Source: Lenzites betulinus (taxonomy: Eukaryota > Basidiomycota > Agaricomycetes > Polyporales > Polyporaceae). From it: a DNA stretch of 64,000 bases. The stretch spans positions 62,001 to 126,000 of the forward strand of contig JABYQU010000051.1 in assembly GCA_022264855.1 (NCBI GenBank), read 5' to 3'. The position numbers were made by a program, and so were the translations under genes. Each line of letters opens with the position of its first letter. Position 1 is the first letter of the stretch. Under the pieces are notes generated by a model, which was not told where the DNA came from, ran no database searches, and saw nothing but the letters and a program-made list of their open reading frames with translations. Positions 46,127 through 58,832 of the stretch are shown in pieces.

Positions 46127-48813
46127 TCAATCGACGCTCGCGTTCGTCTCCGAGCGCAACGGCGCGAAGATGTTCAGCGGCAGCGGGGAGAGCCGCGACC
46201 CCGGCGGGCTACGCAGATCGCGGCGCCCGCGGCGCGAGCCCGGGGGCGACAGGACCGACGTACGCGACGGAGGCGACAAGACCGACGACGTGCGCGAGCC
46301 GGAGCCGGAGCGGCGCGACGGCGGAGACGGGTACATCATCCCCGTGGGCACGGGGGCCTCGTCGTACCGCGGCGACGCCGAGCGCATGCCGTACGTGTGC
46401 GCGCGGCTGCCGCTGCGGTGAGGCACGGGCAGCGGCTCCGCGGGCGGCGGGATCGGGACGTAGTCGTTGTGCGGAATTGGCACGGGGTCTTTATGTGGCA
46501 CGGGGAGCGGGTTCCTCTGGGGGACGTACAGGGACCCTGAGTTCGAGGGCGAAGGGACGGGTAGTGGGTTATTTTGGGGGATCGGGATGGGACTTCGGTT
46601 TGGGATCGGGAGGGGCCCTCTCTGTGGGATAGGGAGTGGGCTGCGAGATGGGACGGGGAGCGGGTTATTTGACGGAATGGGGAGCGGGTCGTCAGATGGT
46701 ATCGGAAGAGGGGTGTCTGAGGAACCAGCCACGGGTGGAGAAAGAGGTACAAAGCCCGGTGGAAACTGGCCCTCCGGGAGAGGTGGGATGACGGGGGAGG
46801 CGTCGTCGTCGTCGATATATGGCGGCTTGTACAGTGGGACCGTAGGATGATAGCCCGGGATCTCCATGCGCATCACGACGACATTTGGCGAATCCGGCGC
46901 GGGCAACGGCCGCGCGCTGAGGTCTGGGCTGAGCAGATGTGGGTGCGTGATCTGGGACTTCGCGGACGAACGATCCGTGGAGGGCGTCGACTACATCCCG
47001 GCGTCAGCGACGCTGCTTCCAAACAAAAGGCCTGCGCGACTTACAGGTTCCTCAACAATAATATCGGGGATGACGGTCTCTTTCGAAGGCCCTGCCCTAC
47101 GATATCGCCTCTTGAACACCCTCTCCAACGGGGTCGTCGGCGATGCATTCTGCTCCCCACTTGCACTCGTCTCCCCCGTCTCCTGGCGCTCGCCCATGTC
47201 TGGCCTCATAGGAAGGTCTTCACGTGGTCGCGGCCCGCGCGGCGACGTCGGAACTCCCTTCAGCGCGCACCAGGGCCAGGCGGGGGCCTCGCATGTCAGG
47301 TCAGCGGTCCCGCGACAGATGTAGAGCACGACGTACGTCCTCGCGCGCCTTCGCGTCACGCGAAGTCCCCCGCGCTGCAACGAGGGGGAACTGCGAGATG
47401 GTCGTTGACGCCTTCGACTGCGGGGAGAATGGGCGGTCGACGGTCATTGAGGAATGCCCTGCAAAAGGTACGTTCTGCTGTGCGGGTGGGTTTGCGTATA
47501 TATAATTCCGCGAGCGGGGAGCTGGTTCGGAGGAAATGATGTGTGGCGGTGGCGGAGCGGGTAGCGCAGGAGAGGGTGAACGTGGTGTCACTGGACGCGA
47601 GAGTTCGTGAGGTGGTGGAATAGAGATCTCCCCGTTTGCATCTTCGTAAGGAATCCAGCCGTCAGGGGGCATATTCACTGGCGGATGCATGGGAGAAGGG
47701 ACGGGTCCGTGGATGGGGATCGGTTCCGGCACGTCACCATCGTTGATGGGGCGCGAACTGGGCAGAGGCATATGAGCAGGGGTGCCTGCTCGCGAATGAG
47801 AAGGAGAAGGCATGTTCAGAGGTGTTGCGAAGGTGGGGACCGGTAGGATGGGAGCGAAGTGCGCAGTGTCAGATACATGCGGAGGGTCCCGCCGGCTCTC
47901 TCTGGACATTGTCATTCTTTTGGTTGCATGAGACGCTTGAAATAATCGAATAGAAGCTGACGCACCTAGAGGGAGGTCGTCTTGAGGGCCCCGGGGTTTG
48001 TGCCCGCGGGACGGAAGCAGGGGTCCTACTACGGACGTCCGAAGCAGGAGTGCGGCTACGAAGGTCAGGAGCTGGCGTCCCAGCACGGTAACGCGATGGT
48101 GCGACCTCACTCTCCTCGTCCTCTACCTCTTCCACCAGAACCGGTCGCTTTTGATACCTGCTGTCCTCTACTCTTTGATCACCGCCGTCCTCGACTGCTT
48201 CCTGATAACCCATGTTTTGTCCGCGAGAGAATCCCTCCTCAAATCCTTGTTGCCTACCTTCTTCCCGCGCATGCGCCATCAGCTGCTGCTCTCTATACCG
48301 CCGCGCCGTCGACCGCGCGCGCGCTGCCTCCGCCTCTGCCTCTTGCTTCTCCTGCTCCAACTCATTGATGATTTCCTGCGCGCGCGAGATCTCACGCTGT
48401 GCATCGTCCAGACGATACTTGTACAGCGTCAGCTCCTCCTTCGCGCGCGCTGCGTCGGCCTGCGCCAGCATGGTCGCCTCGTGTGCTGCCCGGAGCTTGC
48501 GCAGAACCTCGAGCAGGCGGCGTTCCGCGTCGTCGGCGCGGCGCGTCTCGCTCTCGAGGCGCTCAGTGGTCACTGCGATGATGGTACGTAAGCTGCGCGT
48601 GTCCTGGTACTCGCGCGACATCAGGCGAGAGAAGAGCTTCGAGGGCGCGCCGGAGTGGAGGGAGTCGTGGTCGCGCGGCGCACGCGCATGGGGCACCGGC
48701 GAGCCGGAGGATGCGGACGAGCGGAGGGACCTGGTCTGGGTGGTCTCCGTGCGCGAGTGCGTGCGTGAAGGGAGGCTCCCGCTGGAGGGAGAGTCAGACC
48801 TGTACGCGTCCAT
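46127..48813 (-). CDS. Coiled-coil protein with PLPIP octapeptide repeats
   Basis: Exons 47966-48813, 47337-47901, 47045-47287 and 46127-46990 give 839 residues with no stop. An apparent TAG at 46991-46993 falls inside the third intron (GTAAGT...TGTAG). Residues 1-75 are Ser-rich. Residues about 75-185 form a long coiled coil (TERLESETRRADDAERRLLEVLRKL...EKQEAEAEAARARS). A repeated (RSRTPAS)-type stretch and a Pro-rich middle follow. The last exon carries about eight tandem PLPIPxxxP octapeptides (46440-46720). It ends in a Ser/Arg tail. Domain-wise it resembles a fungal scaffold; function is not known to me. The repeat would form an extended polyproline-like rod. Confidence 0.75.
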
Positions 48814-50905
48814 GGGAGGAAAGGGGAATTCGTTGCTGCGGCGGTGAGCTCTGCGTTCGAGTGTGGCGGCGCAGGCGTACGTACCGATTTTCCTCCTCCA
48901 GAATCCGTGACATGGGGTGAGGTAAAGGCGGCGGTCGGCAGGCTAGAGGAGGGGCAGGGCCGCGCGGGAGGAGACATGGGGAACGGGGAGCGTGCGCGGC
49001 GTGTCCAGCGCGAGCTTGTATGTGGCGGGGAGCGCAGGATCGGCCGGTTCATTGTGCGAAGCTGGCCCGCGCTACTCGACGGCCAGGTGGCGGCTGGCGA
49101 GGCGTTGCAGCAGCGTGGTTTCCGCCCCTGCGCCGGGCGTGGCCAACACGTGTCATCGATCTGCTCCATCACCCTCGATGAACCCGGTATGACGACCATG
49201 AAGCATTGCGAGTCTGAAATCAAGGTCAGATACCGAACCGGACGCCTTCCTTGTTCTCAGACCCGCGATATAGCTATCGAGGACCGTGGGAGGCGTCTAC
49301 CCTGCACTACGGTCTTCGGGGCGAGCCAAGCTCATACGGAACCTCCCCGACGTCCACGCGATCTACAAGGGGACGTAATGCGTAGACACGATGAGTATCA
49401 TATACGGTAGTGGGAAAGTACTTATCTGACTTACCTGACCTGTTGCTCGGGATGTGACTTTGCTAGGCGCTCGACTACCGGGGGGAATTCAATCCTGTCC
49501 TGCTCAAAAGCTCGAACCCCGGGTTGTATTTCTGTTAGAAACATCACACGCAGCGCTGCTTCTACATGTCCGAATTTTCTGGTCATGACTGGTCTGACCA
49601 GGAGGTCCATCAGCATACATACAGATGATGGAGATAAATGATTGGCAAACGCCCATGTCGAGCACACGCACACGTACAAATTATCAATGACCCGACAGCT
49701 CCCAGGCCCCGGAGCATGCCTTCGCTCGTCTTCGTCGCGATCCTGTTCGGTGGACGGCGGTTGGGGGCCATGCAAAGTGGGCGAGCGACCAACTGGCTGG
49801 GCGCCCACATTCGTTCTTGAACCACTTCCTGTGCGGATTTGACCACTGTGAAACACGCTTGAAATGTTAAAGCACCAACAGCGTTCTTTGTTGATATCGG
49901 CACAGGCATCCTGCACTGGCCCACGATCAGCCTGCCGAGTTATAGGCACAATTCGCAGCACCGTTGGTGGGGGCAAGACCCATGCCTATGCTGTAGTAGG
50001 TCCTTCGTACCTACGATTTTGGGGTATGTTTCACTCAACATGAGCGGTCGGACCTTCGAGCGCATAGGGGTGTCGGTACATACTGGTGCTCAACCATTTG
50101 TGTATGTTCTGACATACCTTTGCATACCAGCACATACCAGCCCTCACATACCTATGGGCTTCAGCGGCCGATATGGACTACGAGGTAGCGGGCGCCTGGT
50201 CAGCTGGCCGCCGTTTCACTCGACATTACGATCGGACATATTATAGCATAGGCATGGGTCCTGTGGGGGCCTTGGAAGCTACACCAAACATGTACTCGTC
50301 AGACTTTGCCTTACTGCATGGCTCTAGAGCACAGCTGCCTGATGGTGAGGTTCTTGTTAATTTCCACTCTTCTCGTCGATCATAGCTTTAGCTCACCTGT
50401 AGACTCCTGACAGACACAGCCCACACCGTGCAGACCGGATCCGCGTTTGCAATACCTCTGGTGTCGCGTAGCACACCTTCCGTGCGGACGTGGACGTCTC
50501 TGCACAAGCTCAGCGACTAATGGCAATATATAGGAGGCAGGACAACTCCGCACTGGTCGCCCGACGTCAAACACCGCCTCGATGCCGCGCTCGGGGCCTG
50601 TGGTCGATCCTACTATCGCACAAAGTTATCTGAGTTTGTCCTTAGAGTGTCCGCGGACGCCCAAGTACTTCTAATCAGTTTTCCACGGGGATCGCGCAGT
50701 CGTGTCGAAGACTTCGAAATCCTAGTATCGCTGTCAAACCGCACGGGCGGCGACCCAGGCTGTTCGTCGTGTGGGGTAGGTAAGCATCCGTCCCCGACTG
50801 GCCTACGCTTTTCCCAAGCCTCTCTAATTTGTACTCACGCGAATACATAAAAGGAGGCTCAAGCTGCATTTGTCGCCCGCCCCCCGCCCCTCCTGCTCTC
50901 TCAGC
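48814..50905. other. Gene-poor interval
   Basis: Long frames at 48844-49410 (+) and 48621-49223 (-) are low-complexity shadows of G/C-rich sequence. Frames at 49431-49976 and 50019-50385 have no motif. The last part (50780-50905) is the promoter and leader of the AAA ATPase gene. Confidence 0.5.
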
Positions 50906-53561
50906 ATGCGCTCCTACTTCTCCCGGTCGCGCTCCTCCCGCGTCTCTAACCCGAACCCCTTCTCCGAGAAGCACTCGGAGACTCGGCCCCTCACCAACGC
51001 TGACAACAACAGCGAGGATGGTCAGTTCGCCATGGACGTGTCCGGCGCTCTCCCGCCGCCGAACCTGAAGATCAAACGCGTCGATCACTTCTGGAGCAAC
51101 TGGTCCAAGGGCTGGAAGTACAGGAACACAGGCTCCAGTGTCGTCGCCGAAGCCGTCCGCCCGGTCGGCAACGGCACCGCCAACGACCCGTGGCAGAACT
51201 TCTGCTTCGTCGTCGTGCGCAAGTTCCCCCAACAAATGAAAAACGACTTCGACGATGAGGAAATTGTGTACAAGATCGTCGTCAAGAGCCCCTACCTCTT
51301 GAAGGCGTGCAAGGACGTGATTGGCGATGTCCCCGGTGTCTCCTGGACCGCCGAGCCCCTCGAGGTACTGCTCTCCGCCGCTCACGCACCGCACCCTCTG
51401 CTCACGCCCTCCCCTTCAGCTCGACCCGCAGCTCCTCCTCGCCTTCTTCCCCCAGTTCGAAGCCTACGAGAAGCAGCTCCGCATGGTCGCGTGCGGGCCG
51501 CCCGCGGAGTACGTCCTCGCGACGCTCAGCGTGCTGCTCGACTACCTGCGCAAGGACTACCGCGCGACGCTCGCGAAGATCGCGAACCTGACCGCGCACG
51601 GCGAGATCACCGCCGAGCTCCTCTACGCCGTGCTCGTCCCGCGCACGACGATCGTGACCGAGTGCCCCGTCACGGGCGAGACGCGCGCGCTGCAGCTGCG
51701 CGGGCTCCGCCAGGTGCGCATGGGCCTCACGCGGCACGCCCCAGCGGTGTGGCGCCTGCTGTGCGAGAGCGTCGACTCGCTCGAGGAGGCGATCCACGGC
51801 CGGAACGTCGAGAGCAACTCGCGCAACGCGCTCGCGGGCCGCGCTGCGCAGCCGCGCGCGCACGGGGTGGGCGAGAAGGCGTTCGGGCGCGTCGAGACGG
51901 TCATCTATATCGAGCCGTTCGCGGGCACGAAGAAGATCAACACGCTCGCGGCGTACCCGCTCAAGTATAGCCACGACCCGGAGGGGCTCGCGAAGACCCT
52001 CCTGGAGCGCGGGAGGAAGTGGGCGTCGCTGAAGGGCATCCACCATGTGCACTACCAGGGCACGGCTGCGTTCCGTCTTGGTACTCACTCGGCGCAGACA
52101 ATCATCAAATATAATGTATGTCGGTTTCCTTCGAAGGCTGCGCATGTAACTGACGGTCTCCACGTAGGTCGACTCGCGCATCATGATTGACAGGAGTAAG
52201 GCTTACCATAGCCATGCTTTATTCATTGTTTGACTCACACTCCGACAGGGAACTTCCTCAGGCTGAACCCGAACTATGCACGCCCGAAGACAAGCGACGC
52301 GGAGCAGAACAACGGCGCTCACGACGCCAGCATGCTCAACCCTCGTATGCACCCTCGCGCCCACCGTGAGTATATGACTGCTCCCAATCACGCATGCATC
52401 ATACTCAGCGAATTATCATAGTGGACCGCGGCGATGAAGATCTATTCGAGGAGAATGTGTTCACACTTGATGTCCGCACCCCCGCTCGCGAAGAAGCGAC
52501 TCTCAAAGACGAGGACCTCCTGATCGCCTCCCCCATCCTCTACGGGTACAGCCTGTCGGACAAGATCTGGCGTACGTCCTCGCTCACTCTTATCACGTCG
52601 TCAATGCGCTTACCACCACGCCTATGTAGTCGAGTTCAACGTGCAGCACATCCAGCCCATCGTCTGGAACGAAGAGTCGTTTGCGAACCTCGTGCTCGCC
52701 GACGACCGCAAAGACCTCCTGCGCTCGCTCGTCGACGCGCACAGCGTCGACCTCGGCTTCGACGACTTCGTCCAGGGCAAGGGCCAGGGCCTCATCATCA
52801 ACCTCTTCGGCCCGCCCGGCGTGGGCAAGACGCTCTCCGCGGAGGCGACGAGCGAGCGCGTGCACCGCCCGCTGTACGTCGTGGGCGGCGGGGACCTCGG
52901 AACGAAGGCGGCGGACGTCGACGCGGAGCTGACGAGGGTGTTTGACATCGCGACGAGCTGGAAGGCGATCGTCCTCATCGACGAGGTGGGTCGGACGTCC
53001 ATCTCACACACGATGCCTCACACAAAACGGCCCCTACACAGGCTGATGTCTTCCTGGAGCGCCGCTCCCTGCACGACCTCGAGCGCAACGCCATGGTCGC
53101 CGTCTTGTAAGTCCCCTCCCCCACCAGCCCCGCCCCCTTTCAGCGCGTCACTCACACCCCACCTCCCCACGCGCAGCCTCCGCCACGTCGAGTACTACCG
53201 CGGCATCCTCTTCCTCACCACGAACCGCATCACGGCCTTCGACCCCGCCTTCCTCTCGCGCATCCACGTCGCGCTGCACTTCGGGCCGCTCTCGCCCGCC
53301 GCGCGCGCGCAGGTCTGGCGCGCGTTCCTGCGCAAGGCGGGCGTCGCGCTCGCGGCGGCCGGCGAGGCAGCGCTCGTCGCGCGGCTCGCGGCGCGCGACG
53401 TGAACGGGCGCCAGATCAAGAACGCGTGCCGCACCGCGCAGTCGCTCGCGCATAGTCGGGGGCAGGTGCTGGGCGTGGAGCATCTGGAGGAGACGTTGGA
53501 CGCGATGGAGGACTTTAATGTCGAGTTTGCGGCGTTGGGCGCGAAGAACATCGAGGTCTGA
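50906..53561 (+). CDS. AAA ATPase with fungal N-terminal (DUF7025-like) region
   Basis: The start is ATG at 50906 (MRSYFSRSRSS). An N-terminal region carries VYKIVVKSPYLLKACKDVIGD and, after an intron, LDPQLLLAFFPQFEAYEKQL. The middle region has VIYIEPFAGTKKINTLAAYPLKY and LLERGRKWASLKGIHHVHYQG, which precede the ATPase in many filamentous-fungal AAA proteins. The AAA module has Walker A GPPGVGKT (52809-52832) and Walker B IVLIDE|ADVFLE, split by an intron at about 52986. It also has sensor FLTTNR and an arginine-finger-like FLSRIH. The last exon gives the small helical lid domain (VNGRQIKNACRTAQSLA). It probably unfolds or remodels a protein; no partner is known. There are about six introns. 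Confidence 0.85.
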
Positions 53562-54206
53562 GGGGGGAGAGGTACTAGAGGTGATGTAAATGTGGTGGGG
53601 TACTAAGCTCATGAGAAAGATACAGAAGTCAGTGTACGTACGCGTTCGTCGGTGTACTATGGTGCCTAGTCTTGTAAGTTATCTATAAGTGAGCGAGAAT
53701 ATCTTTCGCAAAAGGTGTCAAAACCGTGTAACCGGAGAGCCCAACGCCCGTTTAGCTCAGTGGTAGAGCGCGCCACTCGTAATGGTGAGGTCGGTTGTTC
53801 AATCCAGCCAGTGGGCACTATAGACGTCATCGGTGTATTTTGCTCGTAGGCACAACGTAGTATAGCTATACTCCATGGCAACGTTATGCTCGACTTTGAT
53901 GGTGCTTTGTGGCGCAGCGTGTCATGACCGAATTCACGCAACAGATAATATTCATGCGAACGTGTAAGAAAGAAGAAGTCAAAACATTAATCGTACTAGC
54001 ACCGGTTGGACTGGTGCTACTTCGGGGCACGAAGTTTAGCTCTCAGTCTCACGCCGGGCTCTGAAAATAAGCACAGAAACACTTTAACATATCTTTAACT
54101 TGAGCCCACAGCAGGTGAATTGATACATCATATGATGTCTTACTACATTCAATGCGGACACGGAGCAGCCGGTGCGTAGCACGGCCCGCCTAACCTCCAG
54201 TAGATC
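53562..54206. other. Intergenic containing tRNA-Thr
   Basis: Convergent ends of the AAA ATPase (plus strand) and the ferritin-like gene (minus strand), with the tRNA-Thr gene between them. Apart from the tRNA nothing is recognised. Confidence 0.6.
53746..53817 (+). tRNA. tRNA-Thr(CGT), intronless
   Basis: Acceptor GCCCGTT/AGTGGGC (two wobbles), D arm GCTC-AGTGGTA-GAGC, anticodon arm CGCCA-CTCGTAA-TGGTG, T arm GGTTG-TTCAATC-CAGCC, discriminator A. Anticodon CGT reads ACG (Thr). The T loop has TTCAATC instead of the common TTCGATC. Confidence 0.88.
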
Positions 54207-55343
54207 CTACACATCTGTCCTCGCCCTGGAGTCGAACGGGAACTGCACCACCGCAAAGCCCGTGAGCATGTTCTCGTCGCTCGGCGGCTCCTTCGCGTTC
54301 ACCACCGCCGCGTACGCCGTGCCCGTCAAGTTCGCCGGCACCGTCGTCTCCCCGCCCTTCCCGAGCGGCGTGTACAGGACCTGCAGGCCGTCGAGCCACG
54401 CGACGAACGCGCTCCCGCTCGGCGGTGTCGCGCCCGCGGGCTTGTATGTCGCGGTGATCGTGCTCCCGTGCGCGGGGGAGGACGTCGACAGCTGCAGGGC
54501 GGGGAAGACCGTGACGGGAATGGGTGGGTTCGTGGAGGGGCAGCTCTTGATGAACGGCGCTATGTCGCGGTGGGGCGTGATCAGCGGTCGGGGTGGATAG
54601 GATGCGCGAATAGAGAACGTACAAGCGAGCGAGAATGCGCCGCTGGGCGTGAGCGGGACCTCGAACGCACCGTTCCACGGCTGGAGCTTCATGACAGACG
54701 CCGTCACCCACGACGCCTGACGCGCCTCCACGGCCAGAATCGACTGCATTGTCCCCGAAAAGTCAGCACAGGGAAGAGGGCAACAGGGCAGTACTCACGC
54801 CCGCAGCGGTCAGGTAATCCGCATTATTCGCCAGAAACTTGGCGCTCCCGAGGTAGGCGGACGCGCCGACGGTCTCAAACACCATCGACATCGCCGCGAA
54901 CGCCTTCGGGCTGTCATACGGGCTGCGCGCGCGGCGTTAGTGACTGCGTGGGCCGACAATAAAAATAAACGGAGTGGGGACTGACAAGTCGTACTCGCAC
55001 GCCTTGACGGCGTTGTCTCCGAGGGCGTCGGTGAGGAACTTGACGTGCGTCGCCTCGTGCTCGAGGATCTGGACGAACCGCCCGTACACCCACGCGGGGA
55101 GGCCGTCCTGCTCGAAGTCCTGCGCGGTGTACTTGGCGAGCCCCTGCGAATAGAAGGCGTTCTCCAGGTGCTCGAGCGTCAGCGCAAAGTTGAGCACTTC
55201 GGTGGCTGTGCGCGCGGATAGTCAGTGACGGCGGGGTGAACACAGAAAGGGAGGGAAGACGTGCTGCTCGGGATGGACGGCGCGGGCGCGCCGAGGACTG
55301 CAGCCGCAGTGACCAGCGGGAGGAGAATCGCGGTCTTGAACAT
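54207..55343 (-). CDS. Secreted ferritin-like (Rds1-type) protein
   Basis: ATG at 55343 gives signal peptide MFKTAILLPLVTAAAVLGAPAP. The next exon carries EVLNFALTLEHLENAFYSQGL and WVYGRFVQILEHEATHVKFL. These have the Glu/His pattern of the ferritin-2/desiccation-related family. DSPKAFAAMSMVFETVGASAYLG follows after an intron with donor GTCAGT. The last exon is a Pro-rich beta-looking C-terminal region ending RARTDV. The first intron is odd: with a GT donor at AGCAGCAC|GTCTTC the frame does not join. A GC donor five bases earlier, or a small indel, is needed. Relatives are secreted proteins induced in fruiting or stress; catalytic role is unproven. Confidence 0.8.
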
Positions 55344-56149
55344 CTCCAGGAGAGGGCCGATTGTGCGTGCCGGTACGACGTTGAGGGCGGGAGGGGCGAG
55401 CGGGGAGCCCCGTAGCGCAACCTGCAGCTATTTAAGTGATACCAAGAAGAGCGGCTGGAAGTCAGCCGACAAGCCCGTTCCCGAGTCGTTTTTTGAGTTC
55501 CTCAATCGAGCCCGGGCGGGTGGCGGCGTCGATTTGGTGACGCAGCGCGCGCGTCGCGGCTGGCAGGTGCTCCCCCATTCGCTCTCGGGCCTCCGTCATT
55601 GGCGGGGATCGATCGGACAGCCGCGAGTTGCGCTTCGCAGTGCGCGGGCTCTTCCTGGGCTGTCAATAAGAGTGTCATCAGATACGAGAGAAGCCATTTG
55701 GATGCACCTCATTGGGTGGAGGAGGGGCGGCTGGCGTCTTCGAGCAAGCACTACTTGCATTATCTCCGCGTGACGTCTGCATCGCCGTATGCTTCCTTCG
55801 AAGTGAGAAGTGCCGGCGTCACGTTTTTCATTGCCAGGAAATGCATTAAAACGGCTTTCGTCGGCAGATACACGGCAGGCCTAAGAAGTCGAGTTGATAT
55901 TGGTAGGCAACAGATCGTGAGAATTTGGAGGCTGGCGTTGAGTATGACAAGAGAGAAATTACCTCTTCGGGAAAACACTCACGGACCCACGGAGACGCTC
56001 ATTGAATCCTCCGCCAGCCACCGCCGCCGCCGCAGCCACGCCCCGTCTGGCAGTACATATATATGTTTCCTTTCCCGTGCAGCTGACCACCGACATTCGT
56101 AGGAACTCTATGTGAGGCTGCAGCCGACGCTGGAGTCGTGGCTCGAGAA

Positions 56150-56520
56150 ATACCACCAACCTCGAGGCGCTGGAACGGATTCCTGGCGGCCCCTGCCCGG
56201 GCGTTCGAGAACCAACGCAGGCAGCGTGGGACTTCCAGGACAGACCAGCTATACGTCTGTACGTGAGCAGTCCCCACGCCGAAGCACCCGCGCAGACTTA
56301 TCAAGGCCATCGCGGCGCCTCCAGCAGCTCTCCAGACGACCGCTCCTCCCCCCTCTGTCTTATCGGCTCGGACCTCGGGTGTTCCTCTGGTTCACTCGGG
56401 GGCAGCGGATTTTCACATCCGTTGTGGCCGCGGCTGAGGACCAGATCGCGTGCGATGCCGTGCGGTACGTTGAGCTCGTCTCGACGCCGCCGGCGCTTGC
56501 CGCGATCGCCCATTAACGGC
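56150..56520 (+). repeat. Dispersed repeat, copy 2
   Basis: The inverted partner of 37255-37645. The two copies are 18.5 kb apart in opposite orientation, so they could mediate inversion of the interval by recombination. Confidence 0.7.
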
Positions 56521-58145
56521 CGCGGGGACACAGACGTTGTCGCTGCGGCTGTAGTCGCGTGCCTATTCGGGAGAATATGCACGCGATTGACTCGCTTCTG
56601 TCATAGTGCTTGACGAAGTGAGTCGGGTCTGCTTCGGGATCTCATCCTGAGGCAAGACCCAGAGGCCGGTGGCGGCGGCTATATGCTGTTGCACACCGGC
56701 AGTGGGAGGCGCTAGGTGGTCTCCACCCAGTTCCTCCCTAGCGGGCACAGCAAAGACTTCGGTCGATGTCGTTGGCCCAGTTGCATGTGTCACTGAGTAG
56801 GAGGGACATTTGGGGAAAGGGGAGCTCGTCAGGGCGCGGTTGGCTCAAAACGCGCTTATGGACGTCACATTACGTGCGGCCCGGCCTAGCTAGGGCTGCG
56901 TGCGTCTGCGCGTGCGCCGTGCACATCAATTTTTGGCACCATTGCACTCTCTGAGTGTGCTCTCTTTGCTCTCGCTGTAGTAGTCATGCGATATATCCAC
57001 GCTGTCATCACTATATTACGTGTTGGGCAATGTGATTGTGTTTCATGATCAATTCTAGTGTACACACCACCGTTGCAAAAGGCCTAGCTACTCAGACCAA
57101 ATGGATTTCTAAAGACCAGACCACATACATAAGACATCCACGAAGGATGCAGGGGTTTCCAAAAATTGGGTACAGCAAGCCAACAAGCAAACCGAAGACA
57201 GAGGACAGCATGCAAGCAGCCCACGAAGGACCGCAAGAGCACACCGTCCCAGCCATCCGACCGCCCGCCGACCCACTTGACGAACCTCCTCCGAACAGAC
57301 AACACCCCTCGTGCTCAGCGAGCGACGACAGGAGGCGGAAACCGCGCACGGCCCGCGCGGACGTCGACTGCGTAAAAACACATATCTGACGATTTCGGAG
57401 CACATGCGTTATGGGCATGGCTCGACGTATCCAATGCATATAGCGGTAGTAACCCTGCAGCAGTCAACCGGCGGCGTCCCGGCTTCGTGCGCTGGATATG
57501 ATTCGGGGGTGCGAGGGGGGCGCGTGCGACGCGTCTCCCGACGAGATAGTGATTTGGACGAGTGCCAATGCGCACTCAGTCCGTCCAGGTGTTGAGAGTT
57601 ACTCAACACGGCTAACACACGGCGCGGAGCGAAGCTCGACATCACACGTGCGCAGCGTAGTACGGCAGTTGGCCGTGCATGAGATGGGGGAGGGTCTCCC
57701 CCAGGTTTGGATTTCCAGCTGTACGTCCGGCGGGTACTTCGACACGAAGTCTGCGCGCCGCGCCGGACTAGCGGTGGTCCGTCCACAGGCCTCGAGCCGT
57801 CATCGTAGCAGGGGGGCCTCCCTGCTACCCCGAATAGATCGGGGACGAAGCCGATAGAGTGTGCCAGCAGGAGAAGGTTCGTCGGTCGTCCGAGGAGCGT
57901 TCAGGTTAGGACGGGTGCGGACGCCGCACACCCTCCGTTGGCCTCAGCTGGGCTCGGACGACAGGAAAAGACGAACGTCGGGGGACGACGGAGGAGCAGT
58001 TTCGGGGGATCAATTTCCTTCGAGAGCAGGAATATATACGCGGGTTGCATGGTCCGTGCGCACCCGTCCCGAAGAGGCAACTATTGGATCATCGATACTG
58101 AACGCCACCGTTCCTGTGACGTCTTTCTGCTGTTCCCGGATCGAT

Positions 58146-58326
58146 AGGACCCCGGCCATCCCTGCCAGAGCTCACATCCCCCGAAACCCCGAAAATGGGG
58201 CCTCCAGAGGGCCATTTTTCAGGCACAACTACTATATCTGGTAATAATTACCATAAAAGGAACCCCGAAAAGGCCGTTTTGAGGCGATTTTGGGATGTGA
58301 GCTCTTGGTGGATTGGCCGGGGTCCT
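58146..58326. mobile_element. 181 bp MITE with 8 bp target duplication
   Basis: It starts AGGACCCCGGCC and ends GGCCGGGGTCCT. The inverted similarity extends about 40 bp inward (both arms contain AGAGCTCACATCCC). Both flanks are GGATCGAT (58138-58145 and 58327-58334), an 8 bp duplication as made by hAT-type transposases. The inner part has a second near-inverted block around CCCCGAAAA / CCCCGAAAAGG. No coding capacity. Confidence 0.88.
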
Positions 58327-58700
58327 GGATCGATAGGCCCGCTGGAAAGATACGGAGAGATGTATTCATGCCTGTTCATCCTCGTATATGGCGGCGAAGA
58401 TCTGCGTGAGGTTTTACATATTGTGGCCCCGCGTTCTGCCAGCAAGGAAGCCATCGCAGAGACCGTATGAGGTCGCCCGCTGTAGCAGCGCAAATCACCT
58501 CTTAGTAGTCCCCACCACCAGCGATGATGCGCTTAGTAGGCTCCTCAAAATCATCCTGATCTTAGTATGGCGGCTGCACGGCGACCAGGCAAGTACATAT
58601 TGCGAACCCGCATATAAAACTCAGTAGCACTACACCCCCATTCCTACAAACCTACATACCGTATACATCCACCGTTCGAGACTCGTCGAATACTATCCTG

Positions 58701-58801
58701 TCACCGCCCATATCCCTGCGGGTACTGATACTGCTGCTGTCCCTGCCCAGGTTGCTGCCCCTGGCCCGGCTGCTGGCCGTACCCAGAATAATAATACGAC
58801 G

Positions 58802-58832
<31 letters not shown>

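Larger units (their letters stand above)
55344..58700. other. Gene-poor interval with repeat copy 2 and a MITE
   Basis: No credible gene on either strand. Contents: a TATTTAA element just upstream of the ferritin-like gene (about 55427), the dispersed repeat at 56150-56520, and a MITE at 58146-58326. Scattered frames at 57000-57860 are without motif. Confidence 0.55.

Noticed and set aside
46991..46993. In-frame TAG thought to truncate the PLPIP protein
   Set aside because: It lies within a GTAAGT...TGTAG intron of 54 nt that joins two exons in phase.
48621..49410. Frames on both strands upstream of the coiled-coil gene
   Set aside because: Ser/Arg/Pro-rich low complexity and mutually overlapping; more likely promoter and leader.
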